This document shows, one piece after another, positions 54,647 to 62,786 of a stretch of 64,000 bases of DNA (position 1 is its first letter; each line of letters opens with the position of its first letter). This stretch comes from Spirochaetales bacterium (GTDB taxonomy: Bacteria > Spirochaetota > Spirochaetia > Sphaerochaetales > Sphaerochaetaceae): contig JAHDQJ010000010.1 in NCBI GenBank assembly GCA_018433865.1, positions 124,001 through 188,000 of the forward strand. Direction: 5' to 3'. Under the pieces are notes generated by a model that saw nothing but the letters and a program-made list of their open reading frames with translations, did no database searches and was not told the DNA's origin. Position numbers and translations under genes: made by a program.

Positions 54647-55656
54647 GTCAGGGTTACCCTCACGCTTGATTGTCGTACCTGCAACTCTGCGGTCACCAGC
54701 GTCCTTTCTACCCCCTTCTCCTCCGGGTTGTCAATCAGGTACTGCAATCGTTGTGCGGCCAAAAGTCCGATCTTCGAGTCCACACGCGAAAGGGTCGTCA
54801 GCGGAGGGTCCAGTGCATCGACCAGCTCCAGGTAGTCGAAACTCGCCACCGCGATATCGTGGGGGATGCGCAAATCCCGCTCACGAAGCACCGCATAGAG
54901 ACCGAGTGCCATCAGTGAGTTCGCGGTGATGATTCCATCGAGTCCGGAGGTACAGCGGTCCAGCAATTCCATCGCCGCCCTCCGGCCTCCCTGTACCGTC
55001 CAGTCACCCGTGACCACCTGGGTCGGGTGGACCGGCAATTCCAAGGTGGCCATCGCCTGGAGGAAACCCTCGTGGCGGTGTGCACCCGAGGTCTCCGCCA
55101 GGGGACCGCTGATGAATCCTATCGAGCGACACCCCTGGGCGCAGAGGTGTTCGGTCAGACGCTTGCTGTTGGCCATGTCGTCATGAAGCACGAGGTCGGT
55201 ATCGGCCCCCTCGAGGATATTGTCGATCACGACCACGGGAATCCGGTAGTGCTCACGGATCAGCTGTACATGATCCGCAGTCGAGCCGACGGTCGCGAGG
55301 ATGATCCCGTCGACCTGTTTGGCCACCAGACTGTCCAGTGCGTCGATCTCCATCCGGTGGCTTCCCTCGCTGAAACTGATCAGGGTGCTGTAGCCGGATG
55401 GCTTGAGATGGTTATGGACGGCCCGGCCGACCTCTCCGAAGAAGAGGTTGGTAAGATCGGGCACGACCAAACCGATCGTACAGGAGCGGTTCTGTCGCAG
55501 ACTCCGCGCCGCGTTGTTCGGCAGATAATGGTGCGTCCGCGCTATCTCGAGGATCCGCTCGCGTGTCGCCTTGCTGATATCGGGGTATCCGTTGATCGCA
55601 CGCGAGGCGGTCTTGATCGATACTCCGGCGATCGTTGCGATCTCCTTCAGTGTCAC
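54643..55656 (-). CDS. LacI-family transcriptional regulator
   Basis: This 337-residue regulator has an N-terminal LacI helix-turn-helix (LKEIATIAGVSIKTASRAINGYPDISKATRERI) with the hinge NAARSLRQNRSCTIGLVVPDL, and a periplasmic-binding-protein-like sensor domain. It lies between the M24 gene and the MFS gene on the same strand. The near-perfect 26-bp palindrome at 56968-56993 in the promoter of this unit is the best candidate for its operator. Confidence 0.93.
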   Translation of the reverse strand: MTLKEIATIAGVSIKTASRAINGYPDISKATRERILEIARTHHYLPNNAARSLRQNRSCTIGLVVPDLTNLFFGEVGRAVHNHLKPSGYSTLISFSEGSHRMEIDALDSLVAKQVDGIILATVGSTADHVQLIREHYRIPVVVIDNILEGADTDLVLHDDMANSKRLTEHLCAQGCRSIGFISGPLAETSGAHRHEGFLQAMATLELPVHPTQVVTGDWTVQGGRRAAMELLDRCTSGLDGIITANSLMALGLYAVLRERDLRIPHDIAVASFDYLELVDALDPPLTTLSRVDSKIGLLAAQRLQYLIDNPEEKGVERTLVTAELQVRQSSVRVTLT

Positions 55657-55681
55657 GTCCGCTCCTCCTTCAGTATTCCTC

Positions 55682-56851
55682 TCAGCAGGATATCTCGTGG
55701 ATCTGGCCGATCGGGTTGCTCAGCAACTGACATCCGGTTTCGGTAATCACGATCCCCGTCTCCCACCGCATTCCGTAAGAGGGTCCGGAGGCGAAGGTGT
55801 CGACCTGGAACGTCATGTTCGGTTGCAACAGATAGGTGGAGGAGGTCTCCATCCAAGGGGCTTCGACCTCGATCATCCCCGTTCCGTGGCACGGACCGTA
55901 CACGAAGTTGTCCACCCTGCCGGCATCAATATACTTCTGGTAGAAATCGGAGGCAACCTTGCTTGCCGGTACTCCCGGCTTCAACTGGTCGTAGGTCCAC
56001 ATGTGCATGTCGCGGCAGAACTCGACCAATGCACGTTTCTCGCCGGTCAGCGGTCCCATGCTCACCGGGACTCCCACGCTCGGCGAGTACCCTTCGATCT
56101 TTGCCGAGAGGTTCAGCTGGACCAGGTCTCCCTTCCCGATGGTACGGTAGGTGGAACGGCTGATCGCGTGGCTCGTCGATTTCTCGCTGAACACATACAT
56201 CGGCAGCCCCTCATACTCCGCACCATTCTCGTAGATGCACTTCTGGGCGACACCGACCATCTGCAATTCGGTCATGCCGGGACGGAGGGCCTTGATGACC
56301 TCCTTCGTGGCAAGCTCGACGATCCTGAAACCTTCGCGCATGCAGGCCAGTTCGTTCTCGCTCTTGATCGTCCTGAGGCTCCGCACGATATCGTCGGCAC
56401 GGACGATCTCGGCGTCGGGGAAATTCTTTCTCAGGCCTTCGAGCTGGACCGGGTTGGTCACCAAGTACCCTGCGATGCCGATGCGCAACTTCTTCCCGCT
56501 CACCCCGATCGACTTGAACACGTGTGCGAAGGTATCGGGGGTCAGCTGCGGATAGGCCGGGTCCGCCGATTCGCGGTACTCTATCAAGGTGAAGATGTTC
56601 GAGAGGACGCTCCGGTCCGCAGCGAACTTCGTACTCTCCGGGCCCACCATCAGCGCGGCTTTGCCGTTGGGGGCGATCGCCACCCCGGCGGTCTCGAACA
56701 GCGGCCAGAAGTTGGTGAAGTAACGTACGAAGGAGTAATCGGCTTCGTTGCAGTTGGAGATCAGGACGTCCAGTCCTGCCTCGCCGACAAGCTTCGCAGC
56801 CTTTGCGATGCGCTCGAAATACTCCGACTGTGGAATCATGACCCGTTTCAT
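55682..56851 (-). CDS. M24-family creatinase/Xaa-Pro-peptidase-like protein lacking metal ligands
   Basis: This 389-residue protein has the two-domain architecture of creatinases and prolidases. In the pita-bread domain the first two metal Asp positions of the peptidases are N247 (GDLVQLNLSA) and S258 (EGYSPSVGV). H322 (GPCHGTGM) and E364 (RWETGI) are kept. Creatinase itself is metal-independent, so the protein is more likely an amidinohydrolase-like or other hydrolase than a peptidase. ATG 56851 has GGGAGGAC before it; an upstream extension of 29 codons is rejected. It is the first gene of the unit. Confidence 0.85.
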   Translation of the reverse strand: MKRVMIPQSEYFERIAKAAKLVGEAGLDVLISNCNEADYSFVRYFTNFWPLFETAGVAIAPNGKAALMVGPESTKFAADRSVLSNIFTLIEYRESADPAYPQLTPDTFAHVFKSIGVSGKKLRIGIAGYLVTNPVQLEGLRKNFPDAEIVRADDIVRSLRTIKSENELACMREGFRIVELATKEVIKALRPGMTELQMVGVAQKCIYENGAEYEGLPMYVFSEKSTSHAISRSTYRTIGKGDLVQLNLSAKIEGYSPSVGVPVSMGPLTGEKRALVEFCRDMHMWTYDQLKPGVPASKVASDFYQKYIDAGRVDNFVYGPCHGTGMIEVEAPWMETSSTYLLQPNMTFQVDTFASGPSYGMRWETGIVITETGCQLLSNPIGQIHEISC

Positions 56852-56967
56852 CTCTTGTCCTCCCTGGATTGTGCTCTCTTGGCGGGATGTCTCGTGTGGG
56901 CAGCTGTGGTCAATCGGATTGTCCGGGGAATTTCCCATGGTACTACCCGAAAGATCCTCATCCCTAA

Positions 56968-56993
56968 GGTAAACGTTGACGTCAACCTTTACC
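56968..56993. promoter_or_regulatory. 26-bp near-perfect palindrome, candidate LacI operator
   Basis: GGTAAA-C-GTTGACGTCAAC-C-TTTACC is symmetrical except for one position per arm. It lies just downstream of the promoter of the M24/LacI/MFS unit, covering the expected transcription start. Confidence 0.65.
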
Positions 56994-56998
56994 CATGT

Positions 56999-57027
56999 AG
57001 TAGAACATCAGTTTCCCCTCTTGTCAA
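56999..57027 (-). promoter_or_regulatory. Promoter of the M24/LacI/MFS unit
   Basis: On the minus strand TTGACA (57022-57027) and TCTACT (56999-57004) are 17 bases apart, followed directly by the palindrome at 56968-56993. Confidence 0.6.
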
Positions 57028-57039
57028 CCGTGAATGCAC

Positions 57040-58074
57040 TCAGGTTTTCTCGAGGGGGCGGACGGAAGAGCGGACTTTCAGCTCGGGGGTGAGGATGATC
57101 TGGACCATTTCCGATTCCGGCTTCTCGATGCTGTCGAGCAGCATGTTGATCGCATAGAGGCCGGTCTGTTCCTTCGGCTGGTTCACGGTGGTAAGCGGGG
57201 GGGACAGGTACTTGGTCGCCAGGATATTGTCGTAGCCGACCACGCTGTAGGTACCGGGGATGGAGAAGTGGTGGGTAAGGGCCGCCTCATAGACACCGAT
57301 GGCGATCACATCGCTGAGGGTGACGATCGCGGTGAACTCGTCACCGCGGACGGTATCCTTGCCTTCGAGGATCCGTTCGATCTGCTGCGCGGTGATCTTG
57401 ATGTCGATCAGGTTGTGCTTCACCAGATTGGGGCGGTAGGGGATCCCGAAGCTCGCGAGCGTCTCGATGTATCCGCGCTTGAACCGTTGGGAGGAGGGCA
57501 GGTGTTCGGGCCCGTTGAGCAACAGGATGTCACGATGCCCGGCGGCGATCACGTGGCCGACCGCCTGCGCCGCCGCGGCTTCGTGGTCGACATAGACGCA
57601 GCATATATCGTTGCGTGCGGGACGGTTGTCGATGAATACCGTCTTGACCCCTTCGTTGACCAACAGCTCGATGTTCTCCGATTCCTCGCTCACCGAGGAG
57701 ACGATGAGTCCCTCGACTCCCTGACTGATCATCGTCGAGATGTTCTTCTTCTCCAACTGCTCATCGTACTTCGAGTCGGCGAGGAACATCGTATAGCCCT
57801 TCTTGTGCAACACATCGCCGATCGCCTTGTAGATTTCCGAGTAGAACGGACTCTGCAGGTCGTTGAGGATCACTCCGATGGTATGGGTCCTACGGCTGCG
57901 CAGTCCTTTGGCGAGGATGTTCGGACGGTAGTTGTACAGCGCGGCGATCGCCTTGATCCGTTCGCGGGTCGCACTGTTGATCGCAGGATCATCGTGCAGC
58001 GCCTTCGCGACGGTAGAGAAGGAGACTCCGGCTTTCTGTGCAATGAACTTGATCGTGACGTTCTGCTGTTTCAT
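57040..58074 (-). CDS. LacI-family transcriptional regulator
   Basis: This 344-residue regulator has a LacI-type helix-turn-helix (IKFIAQKAGVSFSTVAKALHDDPAINSATRERI), the hinge NILAKGLRSRRTHTIGVIL and a sugar-binding sensor domain. An upstream in-frame extension of 32 codons is rejected because ATG 58074 has GAGGCAC before it and starts MKQQNVTIKFIA, a normal LacI N-terminus. The divergent gap holds three copies of ACAACGTTGT-type palindromes that it probably binds. Confidence 0.93.
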   Translation of the reverse strand: MKQQNVTIKFIAQKAGVSFSTVAKALHDDPAINSATRERIKAIAALYNYRPNILAKGLRSRRTHTIGVILNDLQSPFYSEIYKAIGDVLHKKGYTMFLADSKYDEQLEKKNISTMISQGVEGLIVSSVSEESENIELLVNEGVKTVFIDNRPARNDICCVYVDHEAAAAQAVGHVIAAGHRDILLLNGPEHLPSSQRFKRGYIETLASFGIPYRPNLVKHNLIDIKITAQQIERILEGKDTVRGDEFTAIVTLSDVIAIGVYEAALTHHFSIPGTYSVVGYDNILATKYLSPPLTTVNQPKEQTGLYAINMLLDSIEKPESEMVQIILTPELKVRSSVRPLEKT

Positions 58075-58101
58075 CGATGTGCCTCGGGGATACGTTGGTA
58101 T

Positions 58102-58130
58102 ATCATAAACAAGGCCTCCAACGTTGTCAA
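58102..58130 (-). promoter_or_regulatory. Promoter of the LacI gene with overlapping operator O1
   Basis: On the minus strand TTGACA (58125-58130) and TATGAT (58102-58107) are 17 bases apart. The palindromic site CTCCAACGTTGTCA (58116-58129) overlaps the -35 box, suggesting autorepression. Confidence 0.65.
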
Positions 58131-58180
58131 ACGGAAAGGCTGAAAACGGAAAAATTGCGAAAATCATCACGAAATTTTGC

Positions 58181-58208
58181 TTGACAACCGGTTTTTCCCA
58201 TGTATCAT
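58181..58208 (+). promoter_or_regulatory. Promoter of the fourth-locus ABC operon
   Basis: TTGACA (58181-58186) and TATCAT (58203-58208) are separated by 16 bases. An operator begins nine bases after the -10 box. Confidence 0.7.
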
Positions 58209-58216
58209 GAGAGTAG

Positions 58217-58264
58217 TTACAACGTTGTCAGGCGATTCTGTGGGAATAATTGACAACGTTGTAA
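58217..58264. promoter_or_regulatory. LacI operators O2 and O3
   Basis: TTACAACGTTGTCA (58217-58230) and TGACAACGTTGTAA (58251-58264) share the ACAACGTTGT palindrome with O1 and lie 34 bases apart centre to centre. O2 covers the expected transcription start of the ABC operon. Confidence 0.7.
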
Positions 58265-58317
58265 TACAGTGGCCAAGGGGATTGCGGTCCTCGCATCTGC
58301 CGCTGAGAGAGGAGTGT

Positions 58318-59796
58318 ATGAGTGCATATGTGCTTGAAATGAAGGGGATTACCAAGACGTTCCCCGGTGTCGTGGCTCTCGACGACGTGACGCTCTCGGT
58401 AGAGAAGGGGACTGTCCACGCGCTGATCGGAGAGAACGGCGCGGGCAAATCGACGCTGATGAAAATCCTCAACGGTGTCTATACCGCTACCAAGGGCGAG
58501 CTCTTCCTTGAGGGGCAGCCGCTGCACCTCCAGGGAGTGCGTGACGCGCAGGAGAAGGGAATCAGCACGATCTTCCAGGAGTTCAACCTGATCAATGCCC
58601 TCTCGGTCGCCGAGAACATCTTCCTCGGCCGGTTCGAGGGCAAGGGGCAGATCAAGTGGAACCGGATCAATCGCAAGGCCCGGGAGCTTCTGGAGAAACT
58701 GGGATTCAACTTCGACGTGAGCAAGCCGGTCGGCAAGCTGAGTACCGCCGAAAAACAGCTCGTGGAGATCGCGAAGGCGCTCTCCTACGATGCGAAGATC
58801 ATCGTGATGGACGAACCGACCTCCTCGCTGACGAAGAAGGAGATCGAGCTTTTCTTCCCGATCATCGAGAAGCTGCGCAAAGGTGGGATCACGGTGATCT
58901 ACATCTCGCACAAGCTCGATGAGATCTTCCATATCTGCGATCGCGTCTCGATCATGCGCGACGGCAAGCTGGTGGGTGAGAGTCTGGTTAGCGAGATCAC
59001 CCGGGAGCGGATCATCGAGCTGATGGTCGGCCGTTCGATGGAGATGGAGTACCCTGCACGCACCGCATCACCCGGTGAACCGGTGCTTGAGGTGAAGAAC
59101 CTCACGCGCGAGCCGCTGTTGCATGATATCTCCTTCACCTTGCACAAGGGGGAGATCCTCGGGATCGCGGGTCTGGTCGGTGCGGGACGCACCGAGCTTG
59201 CCGAGACGATCTTCGGAGCGGCCGTGGCCGACTCCGGATCGATCGAGATCAACGGGAAGGCGGTCTCGATCCGCTCCACGATGGATGGGAAGGCCAACTC
59301 GATCGGGATGGTCACCGAAGATCGCAAGGAGACGGGCCTGGTGCTCGACATGAGCGTGACGCGCAACATCACGGTGACGAAGCTCGATGAGGTGACCACG
59401 GGAATCGTGCTGAGCAAGCAGAAGGAGGGCGAGGTCGCCTCCGAGTATGTGCAGAAGCTGAATATCAAGACACCTTCGATCAACCAGACGCTCTACAACC
59501 TGTCGGGAGGGAACCAACAGAAGGTGGTCCTTTCGAAATGGCTCTTCTCCAACGTGGAGATACTGATCCTCGATGAGCCGACGCGCGGCATCGACGTGGG
59601 TGCGAAGTATGAGATCTACTGCCTGATGAACGAGCTCACCGAGCAGGGCAAGTCGATCATCATGATCAGCAGCGAATTGCCCGAAGTCCTGAGCATGAGC
59701 GACAGGATACTGGTCATGCACAAGGGGATGATCAAGGGTGAGCTGACGGGAGCGAAGATGACTGCTGACAACGTCATGCAATTGGCAATCGATTAA
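58318..59796 (+). CDS. Ribose-type ABC transporter ATPase (tandem NBD)
   Basis: This 492-residue ATPase has Walker A GENGAGKST at about residues 38-46, IIVMDEPTSSLTKKE in the first Walker B and signature LSGGNQQKV at about residue 395 followed by ILILDEPTRGIDVG. It powers the two permeases encoded next. ATG 58318 follows GAGAGGAG; the open frame extends upstream through the operators but that part is rejected. Confidence 0.95.
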   Translation: MSAYVLEMKGITKTFPGVVALDDVTLSVEKGTVHALIGENGAGKSTLMKILNGVYTATKGELFLEGQPLHLQGVRDAQEKGISTIFQEFNLINALSVAENIFLGRFEGKGQIKWNRINRKARELLEKLGFNFDVSKPVGKLSTAEKQLVEIAKALSYDAKIIVMDEPTSSLTKKEIELFFPIIEKLRKGGITVIYISHKLDEIFHICDRVSIMRDGKLVGESLVSEITRERIIELMVGRSMEMEYPARTASPGEPVLEVKNLTREPLLHDISFTLHKGEILGIAGLVGAGRTELAETIFGAAVADSGSIEINGKAVSIRSTMDGKANSIGMVTEDRKETGLVLDMSVTRNITVTKLDEVTTGIVLSKQKEGEVASEYVQKLNIKTPSINQTLYNLSGGNQQKVVLSKWLFSNVEILILDEPTRGIDVGAKYEIYCLMNELTEQGKSIIMISSELPEVLSMSDRILVMHKGMIKGELTGAKMTADNVMQLAID

Positions 59797-59809
59797 GGTG
59801 GGAATACAG

Positions 59810-60787
59810 ATGAATCGCACAAGAGTGATAGATATCATACGGAGCAACGGAATCTTGCTGGTGATCCTCCTGCTGATCATCGTGACGGGAATCACCGAGC
59901 GCAACTTCCTGACCGTGGGCAACCTGCTGAATGTCCTGCGTCAGGTCGCGGTGGTCGGGATCGTCGCCTGCGGGATGACCTACTGCATCATCGGAGGGGC
60001 GTTCGACCTCTCCGTCGGATCGGTCGTTTCGCTTGCCGGGGTGATCACGATCCTGAATATCAACGCGGGGACCAACGAGTACGTTGCAGTCGCCTACGGG
60101 CTGCTCGCGGGGGTCGCGACCGGTGTGATCAACGGTACGCTGATCAGCCTGATCAACGGGCGGAGCAGCGAGGCATTCATCGTCACGTACGGGATGCAGG
60201 TCGTGGTCGCCTCGATCGCGTTGTTCCCCTCGAACGGACTGTTCATCGCGGGTCGTGTCTCCGATGGATTCTTCAAGAGTCTCGGACAGGGCTTCATGCC
60301 CATCGTCATCTTCCTGGGGATCGCCACGATCATGCAATTCGTCCTGATGAAGACGAAGTATGGACGCCATATGTGCTTCATCGGAAGCAACATGGATGTG
60401 GCGAAGATGAGCGGCATCAACGTGAAACTGAACCGGATCAGCTACTTCGCCCTCTCCGGGCTTCTCGCGGGCATCGGGGGAATCGTCCTGTGCAGCCGCG
60501 TGACCAGTTCGAACCCGACCGCAGGGTTGAATTATGAGATGGATGTGATCGCGGCGGTCGTCGTCGGCGGTACGCCGATGAGCGGAGGGAAGGGGAGTGT
60601 GTACCGGACGGTGGTCGGAGCGGTGATCATCGGCATCATGAGCAATGCGCTGAACATCCTCGGCATCACCGCCTACCACCAGCAGATCGTCAAGGGACTG
60701 CTGATCATCGCAGCGGTGGCGATGGATATCCTGAACAAGCAGATCAGTCTGAGGGAGATGACCCATGCGAAAGTCTACGTTGGATAA
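59810..60787 (+). CDS. Ribose-type ABC transporter permease
   Basis: This 325-residue RbsC-family membrane protein has IIGGAFDLSVGSVVSLAGV, YGRHMCFIGSNMDVAKMSGI and GGTPMSGGKGSVYRTVVG. It forms the channel with the next permease, which it overlaps by 23 bases. ATG 59810 with AAGGTGGG upstream was preferred to a GTG four codons earlier. Confidence 0.94.
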   Translation: MNRTRVIDIIRSNGILLVILLLIIVTGITERNFLTVGNLLNVLRQVAVVGIVACGMTYCIIGGAFDLSVGSVVSLAGVITILNINAGTNEYVAVAYGLLAGVATGVINGTLISLINGRSSEAFIVTYGMQVVVASIALFPSNGLFIAGRVSDGFFKSLGQGFMPIVIFLGIATIMQFVLMKTKYGRHMCFIGSNMDVAKMSGINVKLNRISYFALSGLLAGIGGIVLCSRVTSSNPTAGLNYEMDVIAAVVVGGTPMSGGKGSVYRTVVGAVIIGIMSNALNILGITAYHQQIVKGLLIIAAVAMDILNKQISLREMTHAKVYVG

Positions 60788-61724
60788 GAAATACATCATC
60801 ACGCTCCTCATCGAGAATGCGGTGACGGTATTCCTCGTCGGATTCGTGATCTTCATGGTGTTCACCAAGCGTTCGTTCTCCACCTGGGACAATATCGTGA
60901 ACATCATCAATGAGAGCTCGATCTATGGCATCGCCGCATGCGCGATGACGGTGGTGGTCATCAGCGGAGAGTTCGATCTCTCCTCGTCCTCGATCTTCGG
61001 ATGGTCGACGGTCATCTTCGTCATCTGCATCAACGCGATGGGGATCGTGCCCGCGTTCTTCATCACCCTGGTCTGCGGAGCTGCGTTCGGCGCACTCAAC
61101 GGCCTGCTGATCGCAAAAGTGAAGATGCCTGCCTTCGTCGCGACGCTCGGTACGATGATCGCGATCAAGGGCCTCGCGTACGTCATGACGAAAGCCCAGC
61201 CGATCAACACCAACAATGCGACATTGAAGGCGATCGGAAGCTTCAATATGGGAGGCATCAGCATCATCCCGATCGTCTACCTGGGTGTGTTGGTCCTCTT
61301 CATCTGGTTCATGCGCTACACGAAGTTCGGACGCGACATCTACGCGACAGGAGGGAATTACGAGGTCGCGCGGCTTTCGGGCATCAACGTGGTCTTCAGC
61401 AAGTTCATCGTCTTCACGATGCTCGGTGCCGCCGCAGCGTTGGCGGGGATGATGTATGGGGTGCGGATCAAGGCAGGATGGGCGCCCTATGGTCAGGACC
61501 TGGCCCTCTACTGCATCACCGCGACGATCATCGGTGGCACGAGCCTGCTCGGTGGTACCGGAAGCGTGGGCAAGACCGTCATCGGGGTACTGGTGCTCGC
61601 GGTCCTGTTCAACGCCCTCACACTGTTGGGAGTGAGCGGCTCGATGCAGAAATTCATCCGCGGCTTGGTACTGATCACGGTGATCATGCTCGACGCGGTG
61701 GTTGCCAAGAGGCAGAAGGAATAA
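60765..61724 (+). CDS. Ribose-type ABC transporter permease
   Basis: This 319-residue RbsC-family membrane protein has VVISGEFDLSSSSIFGWSTV, FGRDIYATGGNYEVARLSGI and GGTSLLGGTGSVGKTVIG. It probably pairs with the 59810 product as a heterodimer. GAGGGAG lies before its ATG, inside the end of the previous gene. Confidence 0.94.
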   Translation: MRKSTLDKKYIITLLIENAVTVFLVGFVIFMVFTKRSFSTWDNIVNIINESSIYGIAACAMTVVVISGEFDLSSSSIFGWSTVIFVICINAMGIVPAFFITLVCGAAFGALNGLLIAKVKMPAFVATLGTMIAIKGLAYVMTKAQPINTNNATLKAIGSFNMGGISIIPIVYLGVLVLFIWFMRYTKFGRDIYATGGNYEVARLSGINVVFSKFIVFTMLGAAAALAGMMYGVRIKAGWAPYGQDLALYCITATIIGGTSLLGGTGSVGKTVIGVLVLAVLFNALTLLGVSGSMQKFIRGLVLITVIMLDAVVAKRQKE

Positions 61725-61766
61725 GTGAGAATGCTGCCGTCGGCAGTATACATAAGGAGGAATGCT

Positions 61767-62720
61767 ATGAAAAAAGCATGTGCAATCGTTCTGATGCTGG
61801 TCCTGTTGGTGTCAGTGGTATCGGCCGGAGGCCAGAAGGAAGCTGGCGGTGCGAAGAAGATCTTCATGTCGAGCGCCTACTACACCGCTCCCTACGGTGC
61901 TCCGTTGCAGGAAGCCGTGCGCGAGAAGGCCAAGGAGCTGGGGTATACGGTACAGATCGTCGATGGTGAGCAGAACGCCGACAAACAGCTGTCGCAGTTC
62001 AAGGCCGCCGTTGCCGATGGCTACGACGCCCTGATCTACTGGCCGGGCGACCAGGCTTCCACGCCCCCGATCGTCGAGTACCTGAACTCCACGGGCAAGC
62101 CGTGGGTAGCGCTCAACACTGTCGTAGATGCATCGGTGCTGGACCAGGTCCCCTGTATGATCGCATCCGATGAGGTTGAGATCGGCCGTTGGCTCGGACG
62201 CCTGATGATCCAGTACTTCGAGAAGAATCCCTCTGCTACCAAGAACGTCGTCTACATCGAAGGAAGCCCCGGTTCCAGCTACACCGAGAACCTGACCATC
62301 GGCGTGAACGAAGTCATCAAGGGTACCGACATCAACATCATGAACGACAGGCAGTTCGCCGAGTACGATCCGTCGAGGGCGATGGCGATCATGGAAGACA
62401 TGCTGACCAAGTACGGTGACAAGATCGAATTGGCCGTCGCACAGGACGGCGGTATGTTCCAGGGTGCCTATTCGGCGATCGAGGCTGCCGGTTACGTTGG
62501 CAAGCTCGGACTGCTTTGCCAGGGTCAGGACCTGATCGTCCGTGACAAGCTGGTCGCAGGAGAGCTCTTCGCATCCGTCGCGCAGGATCCCTTCACCGAA
62601 GGATCCCTGGCAGTCGAGATGCTCGACAAGATCATCCGCGGCGAGAAGGTGGAGAACTGGTTCGCCACCCCGACCGGACCGATCTTCAAGGCCGACATCG
62701 ACAACTATCGCTGGTTCTGA
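61767..62720 (+). CDS. Ribose-type ABC transporter substrate-binding protein
   Basis: This 317-residue RbsB-type binding protein has a Sec signal peptide (MKKACAIVLMLVLLVSVVSAGG) followed by QKEA, with no lipobox cysteine. Landmarks are the VQIVDGEQNADKQLSQFKAAVADGYDALI region and KLGLLCQGQDLIVRD. It is placed after the permeases, unlike the other ABC operons here. AAGGAGG precedes ATG 61767. A strong hairpin follows. Confidence 0.95.
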   Translation: MKKACAIVLMLVLLVSVVSAGGQKEAGGAKKIFMSSAYYTAPYGAPLQEAVREKAKELGYTVQIVDGEQNADKQLSQFKAAVADGYDALIYWPGDQASTPPIVEYLNSTGKPWVALNTVVDASVLDQVPCMIASDEVEIGRWLGRLMIQYFEKNPSATKNVVYIEGSPGSSYTENLTIGVNEVIKGTDINIMNDRQFAEYDPSRAMAIMEDMLTKYGDKIELAVAQDGGMFQGAYSAIEAAGYVGKLGLLCQGQDLIVRDKLVAGELFASVAQDPFTEGSLAVEMLDKIIRGEKVENWFATPTGPIFKADIDNYRWF

Positions 62721-62728
62721 GCACGAAC

Positions 62729-62755
62729 GGGCGGGCGGCGTGCTGCCGCCTGCCC
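62729..62755 (+). promoter_or_regulatory. Intercistronic hairpin after RbsB-type gene
   Basis: GGGCGGGCGGC (62729-62739) and GCCGCCTGCCC (62745-62755) form an 11-bp stem with one G-T pair and a 5-base loop, nine bases after the binding-protein stop. No T-run follows. Confidence 0.65.
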
Positions 62756-62786
62756 ATCACCTATCATGAGTACGAGGAGGCATGGC

